64,000 bases of DNA from the NCBI GenBank assembly GCA_027623555.1, contig JAQBSZ010000011.1, positions 1-64,000 of the forward strand, written 5' to 3'. The notes beneath the pieces were generated by a model, which was not told the origin of the DNA, did no database searches, and saw nothing but the letters and a program-made list of their open reading frames with translations. The translations under genes and the position numbers were made by a program. The DNA is from Pseudomonadota bacterium. Lineage in GTDB: Bacteria; Pseudomonadota; Gammaproteobacteria; Pseudomonadales; Pseudohongiellaceae. Every line of letters starts with the position of its first letter. Positions within the stretch are counted from its first letter, which is position 1. Of the stretch, positions 1-8,956 are shown in pieces.

Positions 1-328
1 GAATTCAGCCGCTTTCCAGCAGCAATCAGGCTGTCCCTCGCGCTTAACTACCACATCCACCTCCACCAGACCGAGAGCTATCCGGCCACCCTCCCTGGCA
101 GACTGTAATATTCCCTTTTTATCTTTGTTGTTGAGTGGGTCAGGCTTCGTCAGCTTCGTCAAACAACCCGGTCTGCGGCGGGGCGCGCTCGGGAGGTCGC
201 TGCGCCTGGGAATCTTCTACCAGCTCATTCACGAGCCCGGTGACAGGCCAGTTCATTGGCCCTGGTGACGAGTTCTTCCAGGCACTGAACTACACTGGCA
301 ATGACACCCAGTCGAAAAGGACTTCGAC
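1..328. other. left-edge sequence without an assignable gene
   Basis: A short open frame runs from base 1 to a stop at 106-108 on the plus strand, and another leaves the left edge on the minus strand. Both are high in Arg, Pro and Ser and neither resembles a family I recognise. The stretch just before the IS91-type transposase fragment shares nothing obvious with the sequence before the second copy near 4.75 kb, so the end of the element cannot be placed here. Confidence 0.4.
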
Positions 329-1483
329 TTGCTGCTGCCAGACCCATCGCCCGGCCTCGGTGGACAACAGGCGCACGGACGAGCGCCTCGCTATCAGCGC
401 CACCAGCCCGAGACCACGCTGCTCTACCGGATCGTCGAGCAGCATTACCCCGCGTTCCTCGCCCACCTGGAAGCCGAAGGCAGAGCATTGCCTGACTACG
501 TGCAACAGGAGTTCACTGACTACCTGAAGTGCGGCCGCTTGGAACACGGCTTCCTGCGGGTACGCTGCGAAAGCTGTCACCACGAGAAACTGGTGGCCTT
601 CTCCTGTAAACGCCGTGGCTTCTGCCCCAGCTGCGGTGCCCGCCGCATGGTGGAGAGCGCCGCCCTGCTGGTGGATGAGGTGCTGCCAGCGGTGGTGATA
701 GCTTTTATTCTACCTATACACTCTAAAGCGAGAACTGGTCGAGTGAAGATGAGCGCTGCCGAACTGGCCGAAGCGAAGAAGGCAATCAAGCAATTGCGCC
801 TGCCGATAGCTGATGTGCCAACCAGACGCTTTATGCGCGACAACCGCGGCCCCAAGGTGGACATGCGCGCCACCTTGAGAGCCTCACTGAAAGCAGGCCA
901 CGCGATCCCGCTGAGATTCAAGCGCCACCGCCGCCGTCAACTGCCGCTCGTCGTGCTCTGCGACATCTCCGGTTCCATGAACCGCTATTCCAGAATGTTC
1001 CTGCATTTCATGCACGCGGTGACGAACGACCGCGACCGCTTCCACACCTTCGTGTTCGCCACCAGGCTCACCAACATCAGCCGCCACCTGCGCCACCGAG
1101 ATGTGGACGTGGCGCTGGACAATGTGGCGGAGGCGGTGAATGACTGGGCTGGAGGGACAAGGATCGGGACGTGCTTGAAAGAGTTTAATGGCAGGTGGTC
1201 ACGGCGGGTGCTGGGCCAGGGGGCCATAACATTGATCATATCCGATGGGCTGGACCGGGATGAAGCTGAGGGATTGGGGGAGCAGATGGAGAGGCTTTCC
1301 AAGTCGGCCAAGAGGGTGATTTGGCTGAATCCGTTATTGAGGTATGAGGGGTTTGAGGCGCGGGCGATGGGGGGTAGGGCGATGTTGCCTTGGGTGGATG
1401 ATTTCAGGAGTTGTCATAGTTTGGGGAGTTTGGGGGAGTTGGGAGGGGTGTTGGGCGCCGAGGTGAGAATCAGATTTCCATAG
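329..1483 (+). pseudogene. chimera: IS91-type transposase N-terminus fused in frame to a CoxE/VWA domain
   Basis: Residues 1-120 are the N-terminal zinc-binding part of an IS91-family transposase: a CxxC pair (CESC), then SCKRRGFCPSCGARR, ending at VDEVLP (nt ~688). From about residue 133 the protein becomes a CoxE-like von Willebrand A protein: the MSAAELAEAKKAI segment, a MIDAS-type DxSxS motif (CDISGSM, residues 211-217) and a later ISDG. The catalytic Tyr domain of the transposase and the N-terminus of the VWA protein are both missing. CoxE-type proteins normally work beside MoxR-type AAA ATPases in maturation of metal enzymes, and no such partner is present. The true start is uncertain because the ATG at 329 has no clear ribosome binding site. 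I read this as the scar of an IS91 insertion or recombination event that happened to keep an open frame. A working fusion protein cannot be excluded. Confidence 0.75.
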
Positions 1484-2034
1484 CTACCCCGATCTAATCG
1501 AAATTAACTAACTCGCAGGACACTTCGCAGGTAGAGACTTTTCTCAGAACACAATTAAATCAATAGGTTAAATAGCTATTTCTTTAATATAAAAGATAAC
1601 CAAAGTAATGGAATTCACCCCATTTTAACGAATTGCATGCAAATTCGTCTTTGGGCATGCCGGTAACAGTTTGATTTATTTGTCTATTTCTCCAAGTTCA
1701 TTGACACACAAACCAATCTATTAGGACGCGCATTCTAGAACTCCCCTTAAGCAGCTTCAAAAATGGGGCTATTCGAAAAAATTCGATGTTGACTGTATAT
1801 CCATACAGCTACTATATTGCCGGGAAGACTTTGGCTTTATGCTCATTGTTGATCATCAAAATAAATTGGATCCTAATTGTTAATGGCCAAAGTGGATTTC
1901 AAAGAGGGATGATGGCCAGTTCGCGTTTCCTCACTGACAAGAATTGGGGAAATTTCAAGATTGCTGGCGGACTGAGACTCAGAAACCGGTTCACCACTTA
2001 CGAAACTGGACAACCCATCGCTTCGGAGATACCT
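1484..2034. other. AT-rich intergenic stretch
   Basis: The sequence turns visibly AT-rich just after the VWA frame. A plus-strand frame from 1786 to 2139 is open, but its product is unlike any family I know and its 3' third lies antisense to the DUF4329-like gene, so I do not call it. I see no IS end, RNA gene or terminator here. Confidence 0.5.
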
Positions 2035-2625
2035 TTAATCCTTCCTAATACTCTTGGATATTGTAGTCTTCACAATCACCGGCCGGTTGTTGCTGTCATT
2101 CACCTGCTTGCCACGAGCCATGCCCGATTCAGCAGGTAAACCAAGCCTGACTGCCTGTGCCTTGCTCAACGTCGCATCACCTGGACGAAAGACTTTCAAC
2201 TTGCCGGTATAATCTGCGAGATAAAAGGGCAGCCCCAGATTCTCAACCAGGGCGGTGTCAACTTCGGAAAAATATCGATGGTAGAAATCCGCCTTGCCGT
2301 GTGTGTGCCAGAATGCGACCACTTCATTCCACAGGTGTTTGGGGACGCGAATACTTACGGCGTCGTCTCCAACCTCCCCGGTCGAATAGTTAAAATAAAA
2401 ATAGCCCAGATGCCGGAAAATCGCACCCATGTACTCCCGGTCTTGCGCGATGGACAATGGGTTATAAAGATCCGCCGCAGCCTTTACTGCTGACAACTCC
2501 GTGACGTACGCTGGCCCGTCAAACAAATTCGGAGATTCACTGGCAATCGCAACAGGAAGTGAATGCAATATCATAAGGCAGAGCGCAACGCGTCGAAGTG
2601 GCAACATCAAAAACCTGCAATGCAT
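2035..2625 (-). CDS. exported DUF4329-like protein with a JAMM-style His motif
   Basis: A protein of 196 residues with a hydrophobic N-terminus (LPLRRVALCLMILHSLPVAIA) that looks like a Sec signal. The core has AFWHTHGK followed by a downstream Ser-x-x-Asp (FSEVDT), an arrangement seen in DUF4329 and related JAB/MPN-fold proteins, some of which act as isopeptidases or deamidases; activity here is unproven. DUF4329 is often found at the C-terminus of RHS-type toxins, whereas this is a stand-alone exported protein. An internal ATG at 2607 (MLPLRR) is an equally good start, as neither has a strong ribosome binding site. It is divergent from the LysR gene at 2824, about 200 bp apart, so that regulator may control it. 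Confidence 0.6.
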   Translation of the reverse strand: MHCRFLMLPLRRVALCLMILHSLPVAIASESPNLFDGPAYVTELSAVKAAADLYNPLSIAQDREYMGAIFRHLGYFYFNYSTGEVGDDAVSIRVPKHLWNEVVAFWHTHGKADFYHRYFSEVDTALVENLGLPFYLADYTGKLKVFRPGDATLSKAQAVRLGLPAESGMARGKQVNDSNNRPVIVKTTISKSIRKD

Positions 2626-2823
2626 CTGGTGAATAACTGGAAACTGCAGATCAACAGGCGATCAACATCGACGCCTATTCTAGGAGGCGAGCAGGAATTG
2701 AAAATCAATAAAAACTGAGGACACTAGTGCGTTTATGTCATTATGAGTTTTACTGTTAACTGGGTAACAATAAGCTTGGGTTAGGACTTCAAGGCGATTC
2801 CGCAGAGGATTTAGATACAAGCA

Positions 2824-3693
2824 ATGGCGCGAGATATTCCACACTTGAATTCGATACGCTTCTTCGAGAGTGCTGCGCGCCATCTGAGCTTTACCAAAGC
2901 CGGCGAAGAATTGTTTGTGACTCAGAGCGCGGTCAGTCGCCAGATCCGCTTACTCGAGGAGAAACTCGGCTGCGAATTGTTTGCCAGAAATGGACCTAAC
3001 CTGCGCCTGACTGCGCATGGCGAAGCGTTTCAGCAGACCGTCGTGTACTCGCTGGATGTCATCAGGCAGGGCGTGGCAAATCTGCGGCGCCAGAGTCAAT
3101 CTACCCTGACAGTCAGTGTATTACCGAGCTTCGCTGCGAACTGGTTAATACCCCGCATTCCCCAGCTGGACGAACTGGAACCTCCATTGTCCATTCGCCT
3201 GCAGTCTTCCTTCGATCTCATCGACTTCAGCTTGCGCACCGATATCGATGTAGCGATCCGTTTGGGAAGAGGCGTCTGGCCGGGGTTGTATACTGCACAA
3301 TTGACCACAGACAATATGGTGCCAGCCTGTTCACCTCAGCTCGCAGAACAAATCCATTCCATAGAAGATTTTCGCGAGCACACATTGTTGGTGGACAGCA
3401 CGGTATATGACGAATGGGTTGGATGGTTCAAGCTTGCCAAGGTGCCTTATCTGGCAAAAGACACCAGATATTACGACGACACCCTGACCCAGATTCGCGC
3501 GGCATTGCGCGGACAAGGAATCAGTCTGTGCCGCGAGGAATTGATCAGAGAATATTTGCAGTCGGGGGAATTGGTACAATTATTTGATATCGATTACATC
3601 TCTGACATGCACTATTATTTCGTCTGCCCGGAGGCGCGAATCAAAGAAGACACAATCAAACGTTTTCACGATTGGTTGCTGCTCGCCAGGTAG
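2824..3693 (+). CDS. LysR-family transcriptional regulator (GcvA-like)
   Basis: Residues 6-65 form the typical LysR winged HTH (SFTKAGEELFVTQSAVSRQI, then LEEKLGCELFAR). The effector-binding domain follows, and the length of 289 residues is normal. The N-terminal wording (HLNSIRFFESAARHLSFTKA) is closest to the GcvA/AmpR-like branch. LysR proteins usually control the divergent neighbour, here the DUF4329-like gene; the inducer cannot be inferred. The gene ends 25 bp from the convergent RibD-like gene. It appears intact although it lies between two IS91 fragments. Confidence 0.9.
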   Translation: MARDIPHLNSIRFFESAARHLSFTKAGEELFVTQSAVSRQIRLLEEKLGCELFARNGPNLRLTAHGEAFQQTVVYSLDVIRQGVANLRRQSQSTLTVSVLPSFAANWLIPRIPQLDELEPPLSIRLQSSFDLIDFSLRTDIDVAIRLGRGVWPGLYTAQLTTDNMVPACSPQLAEQIHSIEDFREHTLLVDSTVYDEWVGWFKLAKVPYLAKDTRYYDDTLTQIRAALRGQGISLCREELIREYLQSGELVQLFDIDYISDMHYYFVCPEARIKEDTIKRFHDWLLLAR

Positions 3694-3718
3694 TTGAGAG
3701 CCAGCAGAGACTTCGTTG

Positions 3719-4234
3719 TTATGCTGTTCTATCCACAGCATATTCCAGAGAGACAGTGCCGGATTTTTCATACACTCTGCTCTTTATCAGCTGCAGTTTG
3801 GTCTGCTCGCTTCGTGATTGCAGGAACGGGACTCCAGAGCCAAGTAATATCGGGATTATGCTAACCTCGACCACATCAACCAGTCCCAGATCGAGCAAGC
3901 TGCTAAAGAGTTGACCGCCTCCGAAGAGCCAGATGTTTTTGTCGGCTTCTTTCTGCAATTCTGCGATGGCATTTTTCAGGTCATCCCGAATAATTGTAAT
4001 GTTCGGATGATCTGCATTTTTCAAAGTCCTGGATACGACTATGGTTCTGCATTCAGACGAAGGGCCACTTCCAGTAATTTCGAATGCCTTGCGCCCCATT
4101 ACGTAGGTATCGAAGCGATCCATGTATGATTCAAAATCAATATCCGGGTCCATGAGTATCCAATCGTATTCATCGTTTGGGCCAGCGATGTATCCATCGA
4201 GGCTCATGGCAACACAGTAGTGAATACTTTTCAT
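3719..4234 (-). CDS. RibD C-terminal/dihydrofolate-reductase-fold reductase
   Basis: The 171-residue product begins MKSIHYCVAMSLDGYIAGPN, the signature opening of the RibD_C/DHFR-like family. VMGRKAFE and WLFGGGQL follow (NADPH-binding Gly-rich segment), then IPILLGSGVPFL. Members are NAD(P)H-dependent reductases of unknown substrate, often called YyaP/YwjB-like. I chose the start at 4234 because a GAGGAAC ribosome binding site lies just upstream. The same frame stays open to 4378, but that extension is out-of-frame transposase sequence. The start codon overlaps the stop codon of the truncated transposase frame (ATGA), so the gene may be translated by coupling to the IS remnant. Confidence 0.88.
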   Translation of the reverse strand: MKSIHYCVAMSLDGYIAGPNDEYDWILMDPDIDFESYMDRFDTYVMGRKAFEITGSGPSSECRTIVVSRTLKNADHPNITIIRDDLKNAIAELQKEADKNIWLFGGGQLFSSLLDLGLVDVVEVSIIPILLGSGVPFLQSRSEQTKLQLIKSRVYEKSGTVSLEYAVDRTA

Positions 4235-4752
4235 ATGTTCCTCTTGGTTGACACTGCATTGATTGGATGAAACAACGTGGTGGAGATCGCCCGGGTGACG
4301 ATACTCAGCACCCGGCTCACCAGCTCCGGGTAGGCGGCAAACAGGAAGCGCAGCGGGAATGGGACCGTCAGCACCCACTGACGGATCGGTCTGACCGGCA
4401 GTACTTCGTCCACCAGCAGGGCGGCGCTTTCCACCGTGCGGCGGGCGCCGCAGCTGGGGCAGAAGCCTCTTCGTTTGCAGGAGAAAGCCACCAGCTTTTC
4501 ATGGTGGCAATTCTCGCAGCGCACTCTCAGAAAGCCGTGCTCCAGCCACCCGCACTTGAGGAAATCGGCAAACTCTTTTTGCACATAGGCAGGTAATGGT
4601 CGGCCCGTAGCAGCCTGGGTTTCCAAAAACGCTGGGTAGTGCTTGTGCACCAACTGGTACAGGAGAGTCTGTTCGGGTTGATGGCGCCGGTAACGCGGTT
4701 TTGTGGGCGCGAGTTCTGCCGCATCAGTAGTGACTTGACCAAAGGAGTACAT
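4231..4752 (-). pseudogene. truncated IS91-type transposase, second copy
   Basis: The reading frame has the N-terminal zinc-binding domain (CENC, SCKRRGFCPSCGARR, VDEVLP) and continues further than the copy at 329, into VRPIRQWVLTVPFPLRFLFAAYPEL, the beginning of the Y2-transposase domain. Similarity stops near TRAIST (about nt 4270). The remaining residues (LFHPINAVSTKRNI) read into the leader of the reductase gene. The catalytic tyrosines are lost, so it cannot transpose. It is oriented opposite to the fragment at 329 and the two proteins are similar but not identical over roughly 100 residues, so they are related insertions and not one recently duplicated element. Confidence 0.85.
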
Positions 4753-4933
4753 ACCGGAATCCGTTCCAGGGTATGCGGAGGTAGTTTAGACAAATGTTTG
4801 TTATCAGGCGAAATAATCGAAGATATTGGCTATGACCCGGGATGCCTGAAAGCCGCGCAGCAACGCCCGCAGGGTGAGGAATTCAGCTTAGCGTTATATT
4901 CGTGGCTCACGACCTGATCCGGATTAATAACCC

Positions 4934-4961
4934 AAAAAAAGGGGCTCCCATTGGAAGCCCC
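4934..4961 (-). terminator. Rho-independent terminator of the TonB receptor gene
   Basis: Read on the minus strand, a GC-rich stem (GGGGCTTCC pairing with GGAGCCCC, one bulged base, short loop) is followed by a run of seven T. It lies about 40 bp beyond the stop codon of the receptor at 5001. Confidence 0.9.
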
Positions 4962-5000
4962 TAAAGAGAGAAGTATACACGTAGGTATACATCATCGGAT

Positions 5001-7919
5001 CTACAGCTCGAGAGAAACTCGTGCGTAGATCATTCGACCCATTGCGTCGTAAAGCCGCTCTTCAGTACCGCCCAACTCAGAGATGCGCTGGGGTCTTCTG
5101 TCGAACAGATTGCGTGAGCCAGCAGTCAAGGTCAGTTCGCTGCCGAATGCTTCCAGGCCTCGGTAGTTATACGCGAAGTCCTCCACATGGGATGCGCGTA
5201 ACTCGGTAACCGTCTTGGGCACTACACTGGAGTGTAGTCCAGCCAGGAAATTACCCTGAAAGCCATCGTAGCGTAAACTGTGCAGGTAATGGGAAGTCAG
5301 GTTGGCGCTGTGGTCACCGTTGACCCAACCTATTCGGAAATTACCCTTGACTCGTGGCATCGGAGGGACCGCACCGGTGCCGTTGTTACGATGACCCACA
5401 GCATCATTGACCGGGTCTTTAGCCGAAAGCTGAAAGGAATACTCATCCAGGTAAGTAGCCACCAGGTTCAGGCTAAATGAACCGATATCATTTAGATTGA
5501 ACATGTCTGGCAACTCAAACTGATAATTGAAGTCCAGGTCGTATGCCTGGACCAACATGTTAGAAGCATTCGAGCTACTCTGAAACACCCGCACGATTTC
5601 GGCCAGGTTGTTAGGGTCCCGGACCACGCGCTTGTCAGAGCGCGGATCATTTACCCAGTTAGCCACCTGAGTCAGAGTCGGCTTCTGTCCCGCAGGGACT
5701 GCACCAAAGGCTTGCTGGAAGTTGAAGAAATCGTTGGCCAGGATATCCTGCGAGTTCGTTGCCACGATGCGGTCGGTGAAGTCCGTCTCGCTGTAAGTCA
5801 GTGACAGTCTCATGCCATCGATGATGTCCCAGTCAAAACCGGCACTGACAGTATCTGCCGATTCTGGCACCAGGTTCGGATTACCCTGATTACAACTCGA
5901 GGTGAACGCGGCGAAGATTGTGAAAGGATCCGCTATATTCTGCAGACCACAAACCTGAGGTGAGGTGAGCGCATTCAGAGAAGGGGCAATAAACGAAGTT
6001 CCCTTGCTGGCACGCAGTGTCAGATTGTTGAACGGACTATAGACGATACCGTATTTAGGGTCGGTAGAATTCTGCCCGGTACTGTAATCTTCATCCCTTA
6101 CTGCCAGTTGCAGTTCCAGGTTGTTAAGCACAGGCAACGACAATTCGGCAAAGAATGAATCCACCTGACGCCCACCTGAGTTTGGCAGTTCCTGCGATCC
6201 AATCCACTGATCGTTTTGCTGCACATAGGACGCAGGCGAATCATCAAATTGCTCGTCTCGCCGCTGGTACCCCAGGGCGGCTCCTACCGGACCACCAGGC
6301 AGTTCAATGCTACCCAGAGGCACGCTACCGTTAATAACCAGATCGAATGTTTGTAGCCGTTCTTCGTTACGTTCTCTTGCGTAGTTTACGGTCGAATCCG
6401 CAACGGCCTGGGTGTTTGCATTCGCAGCGTCGGTTACAAAAGGCGTAAAACAGGCCTCTCGATCAGTCGCCACGTCACAGCGCAGACCCTGGTTCAGGCC
6501 GCCAAAGCTGCCTTCATAGTCCTTATCATTGTCCACCTCCTGTGACCACATGTAGGCTGCATGGCCTTCCCAGCCTTCCAAGTAAGGCACATTAAAGTCA
6601 GCCTGTAATACTGCTCGACTGCCGAAGAAATGACCGTCACGTGGTGACGACCCATCGCTATTGAAAATGGAGGGCAGTGTGCCGTGCTTGGCCCAGGGTC
6701 GCCAGGAAGCGAAGGACACATCTTCATTAAACGGGATGCCGTTAGGATCGAGGATCACTGTGCCGAAGGGATCGCCGCCGACACGGTCCGGAACTCCATC
6801 ACCATTGGCATCAAGTGCAAATAGCTGATTGCCGTTGGCATCCAATGCCGGAAATGGATTGCCGGGAATTTCACCGCGCACAATTGGCAGTTCAGTAACA
6901 CGACCTCCCGGATTAATAGGGGAGCCACGCACCTGGTGCTTCACATCCCATAAGCTGTATTGGGCATTAACTGACAAATCATTGCTGAAGTCATAGCTGG
7001 CGCTGGTAAACAGCGTGCCCTGTTGAGTTGGATAGCGATAATCCCAGAACTCACCATAGTCGTAAGCACAGTTGGTGGGACTGCGCAGAAAACCAAATTC
7101 TCCATTCTTGATTTTGGTGGGATCTTCATGAGCGGCGCCACAGCCTGGATCGGCCTGGACTGCACTGGATCCTGTTAAGGCACCGTTGGCGTCCCGTAGA
7201 GGCACACGGTAGTCACCTGGCGTAGCCGTACTGGACCAGACGAAGGCTGATCTCAGTGTATCCGGACGATCGCGCATTTCAAGACGACTATGCTCACGCC
7301 AGCCACCGGCTACAACTATATCGATACCATTAAATTCGGTGCCGTACAAAGCCTGAAATTGAACATCATTATAGTCGCCCTGATCATCACCCTGACTCAT
7401 GTGCTCAAGTTTGAACCCATCGTAGGATTTGATAGGCACGAAGTTAACCACACCCGCCACTGCCTGAGATCCATACAGTGCTGCGGCGCCATCTGTCACA
7501 ATATCCAGGCGTTGAATGGCGATCTGTGGCAATAGAATGTTGACGTTGGAACTTACGTTACGAATACCATCCAACAGGTCCAGTGTGGCACCAGCTCCCA
7601 GGCCACGTAAGTTAAGAGAAGTGGCAATATTCTGTGCACCGGTAAAGGCGTTAGCCGTCACCGTAGTGCCCTGATTGAAGCTCAAGTTATGTATTACATC
7701 ACCCATATTCGGTGTTCCGGCGGCAGCAATCTCGTCGGCAGAAATCTGGGTAATGGGGGAGGCCGCGCGGAAACCTTCCGTGCGACGGATGTACGAGCCG
7801 GTGACAATGACCTCTTCTACCTGAGAGTCCTGTTGGGCTAGTGAGATCCCTGAGAGTGGGATGAGCGACATTGAAATAGCCGCACAAAGCAGACGTCTTC
7901 TATGTGGAATAAACTGCAT
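5001..7919 (-). CDS. TonB-dependent outer-membrane receptor
   Basis: A 972-residue protein. A Sec signal (LLCAAISMSLIPLSGISLAQQ) precedes a TonB-box-like EEVIVTGSYIRR, then the plug domain with SLNLRGLGAGATLDLLDG and RLDIVTDGAAALYGSQAVAGVVNF, then a long 22-strand-type barrel with Asn/Asp-rich loops. The last residues end in alternating hydrophobics and a terminal Leu (ARVSLEL), as usual for receptors assembled by BAM. I place the start at 7919 because GGAGAG precedes it; the frame extends 15 codons upstream without a better site. Such receptors import siderophores, vitamins, saccharides or peptides at the expense of proton motive force. The size and plug wording fit the group related to iron or oligomer uptake, but no substrate can be assigned and no degradative partner lies beside it. 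Confidence 0.93.
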   Translation of the reverse strand: MQFIPHRRRLLCAAISMSLIPLSGISLAQQDSQVEEVIVTGSYIRRTEGFRAASPITQISADEIAAAGTPNMGDVIHNLSFNQGTTVTANAFTGAQNIATSLNLRGLGAGATLDLLDGIRNVSSNVNILLPQIAIQRLDIVTDGAAALYGSQAVAGVVNFVPIKSYDGFKLEHMSQGDDQGDYNDVQFQALYGTEFNGIDIVVAGGWREHSRLEMRDRPDTLRSAFVWSSTATPGDYRVPLRDANGALTGSSAVQADPGCGAAHEDPTKIKNGEFGFLRSPTNCAYDYGEFWDYRYPTQQGTLFTSASYDFSNDLSVNAQYSLWDVKHQVRGSPINPGGRVTELPIVRGEIPGNPFPALDANGNQLFALDANGDGVPDRVGGDPFGTVILDPNGIPFNEDVSFASWRPWAKHGTLPSIFNSDGSSPRDGHFFGSRAVLQADFNVPYLEGWEGHAAYMWSQEVDNDKDYEGSFGGLNQGLRCDVATDREACFTPFVTDAANANTQAVADSTVNYARERNEERLQTFDLVINGSVPLGSIELPGGPVGAALGYQRRDEQFDDSPASYVQQNDQWIGSQELPNSGGRQVDSFFAELSLPVLNNLELQLAVRDEDYSTGQNSTDPKYGIVYSPFNNLTLRASKGTSFIAPSLNALTSPQVCGLQNIADPFTIFAAFTSSCNQGNPNLVPESADTVSAGFDWDIIDGMRLSLTYSETDFTDRIVATNSQDILANDFFNFQQAFGAVPAGQKPTLTQVANWVNDPRSDKRVVRDPNNLAEIVRVFQSSSNASNMLVQAYDLDFNYQFELPDMFNLNDIGSFSLNLVATYLDEYSFQLSAKDPVNDAVGHRNNGTGAVPPMPRVKGNFRIGWVNGDHSANLTSHYLHSLRYDGFQGNFLAGLHSSVVPKTVTELRASHVEDFAYNYRGLEAFGSELTLTAGSRNLFDRRPQRISELGGTEERLYDAMGRMIYARVSLEL

Positions 7920-8450
7920 TTCTATCTCTCCAATGATTAACTTCATAAAGAAAAAACGATTCAATGTGCATTAGTTGTGGGAATGCACGAATGAATATTC
8001 AGAGGCTGAGATAGTCGTGTACTTCACTGTATTGCAGTTTGCCTTATGGCGAAAATCTCTCCATTGGATACTGCATCTTTCCCGGATGATCGCCATGACA
8101 ACGATCTCGCCTGACCACACGACCGTCAAATCAAATTATTTATTCCATGGGAAAAGAATCGAGAGTCAAATAGAGAGATTTCTACGCCGGATTACAAAAA
8201 TTAATTCAAAGGGAATAAAAAACTTTAGATGGCGAAATTTTTCTTCGCATTAAGGGTCTTGTGCTAGTTATGGATTAGGAATTGCAAAGTGCAAGAAGCG
8301 TGCATTGATAAAAACCCAGGCGAGCACTTCAGAATCTATTTCCGTGAACTTTGCTAGCGAGCTAAATTGTTGCCTCATCAGTATCTCTTCGTCACGTGCT
8401 GATGTCGATTTACTGGTAAACGGTCTAATACCGTTTAAGCTGCCTGTAAG
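7920..8450. other. AT-rich upstream region of the TonB receptor
   Basis: No convincing gene. The first part should carry the promoter of the minus-strand receptor. Further out the DNA is AT-rich, and the end of the IS3-remnant frame (8268-8450) no longer looks like transposase. Confidence 0.45.
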
Positions 8451-8606
8451 CGAAACGTTTATGCCGCCAAACTTGCTACACCAGAGGCAGTAACTGGCTT
8501 CCGAATAGCCGTGCCGCCTCCAAAGCTCTTTAAAAGCAAGTCCACCATTCGCTTTACGCAAAAATCCAATGACCTGTTCTTCTGAGAATCGCTTCTTCAC
8601 GCCCAA
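8451..8606 (-). mobile_element. IS3-family OrfA remnant
   Basis: The first ~52 residues of the frame match the OrfA start of IS3-family elements of the IS407/IS2-like type: KKRFSEEQVIGFLRKANGG, then the helix-turn-helix ELWRRHGYSEASYCLW and SKFGGINVS. After that the frame (to 8268) has no transposase likeness, and neither OrfB nor inverted repeats are present. The element is therefore a fragment truncated at its 3' side. Confidence 0.75.
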
Positions 8607-8956
8607 TCTCCTCTATTAAAGGCATTGGACCGTAAATCGAAGTGCTACTCAATTACGCGGGGATTGCCCTCCCTGCACAGTCCCCTGGTGGAATTTTGAC
8701 TATCACCGGGATGATCCTGGGCATAAGGATTGGAATTATTTTTACCGGCCAACAATCAAAATGGAAGCAAGCCAGTAGCATGTATTGGATATCCGTCCAA
8801 ATAGTTAGCAATGCTTAACTTCGAACGTTGAAATATTTGCTAACTAAGTCGGTCTGTATACTCTCAAGTAAAGATTTCTTTGCTTCAAAAAAATAGTCCC
8901 AATTCCCTTCATCGTGGCACTAGTTGAAATGCAGAATCACCCGTCATAAAAAAACC
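8607..8956. other. intergenic stretch between IS3 remnant and PiT permease
   Basis: No gene assigned. The first third is GC-richer and might be leftover IS sequence, but no frame gives a recognisable protein. The AT-rich last part probably held the promoter of the permease. Confidence 0.4.

Noticed and set aside
1-200. Short frames at the left edge (plus 1-108; minus leaving the edge)
   Set aside because: Both have biased composition and no recognisable motif, and either could be a mirror of the other strand.
1786-2139. 117-codon plus-strand frame in the AT-rich stretch
   Set aside because: No family likeness, no clear ribosome binding site, and its 3' third is antisense to a gene with a signal peptide and conserved motif.
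4639-4917. 92-codon plus-strand frame
   Set aside because: Mostly antisense to the transposase remnant and with no family likeness.
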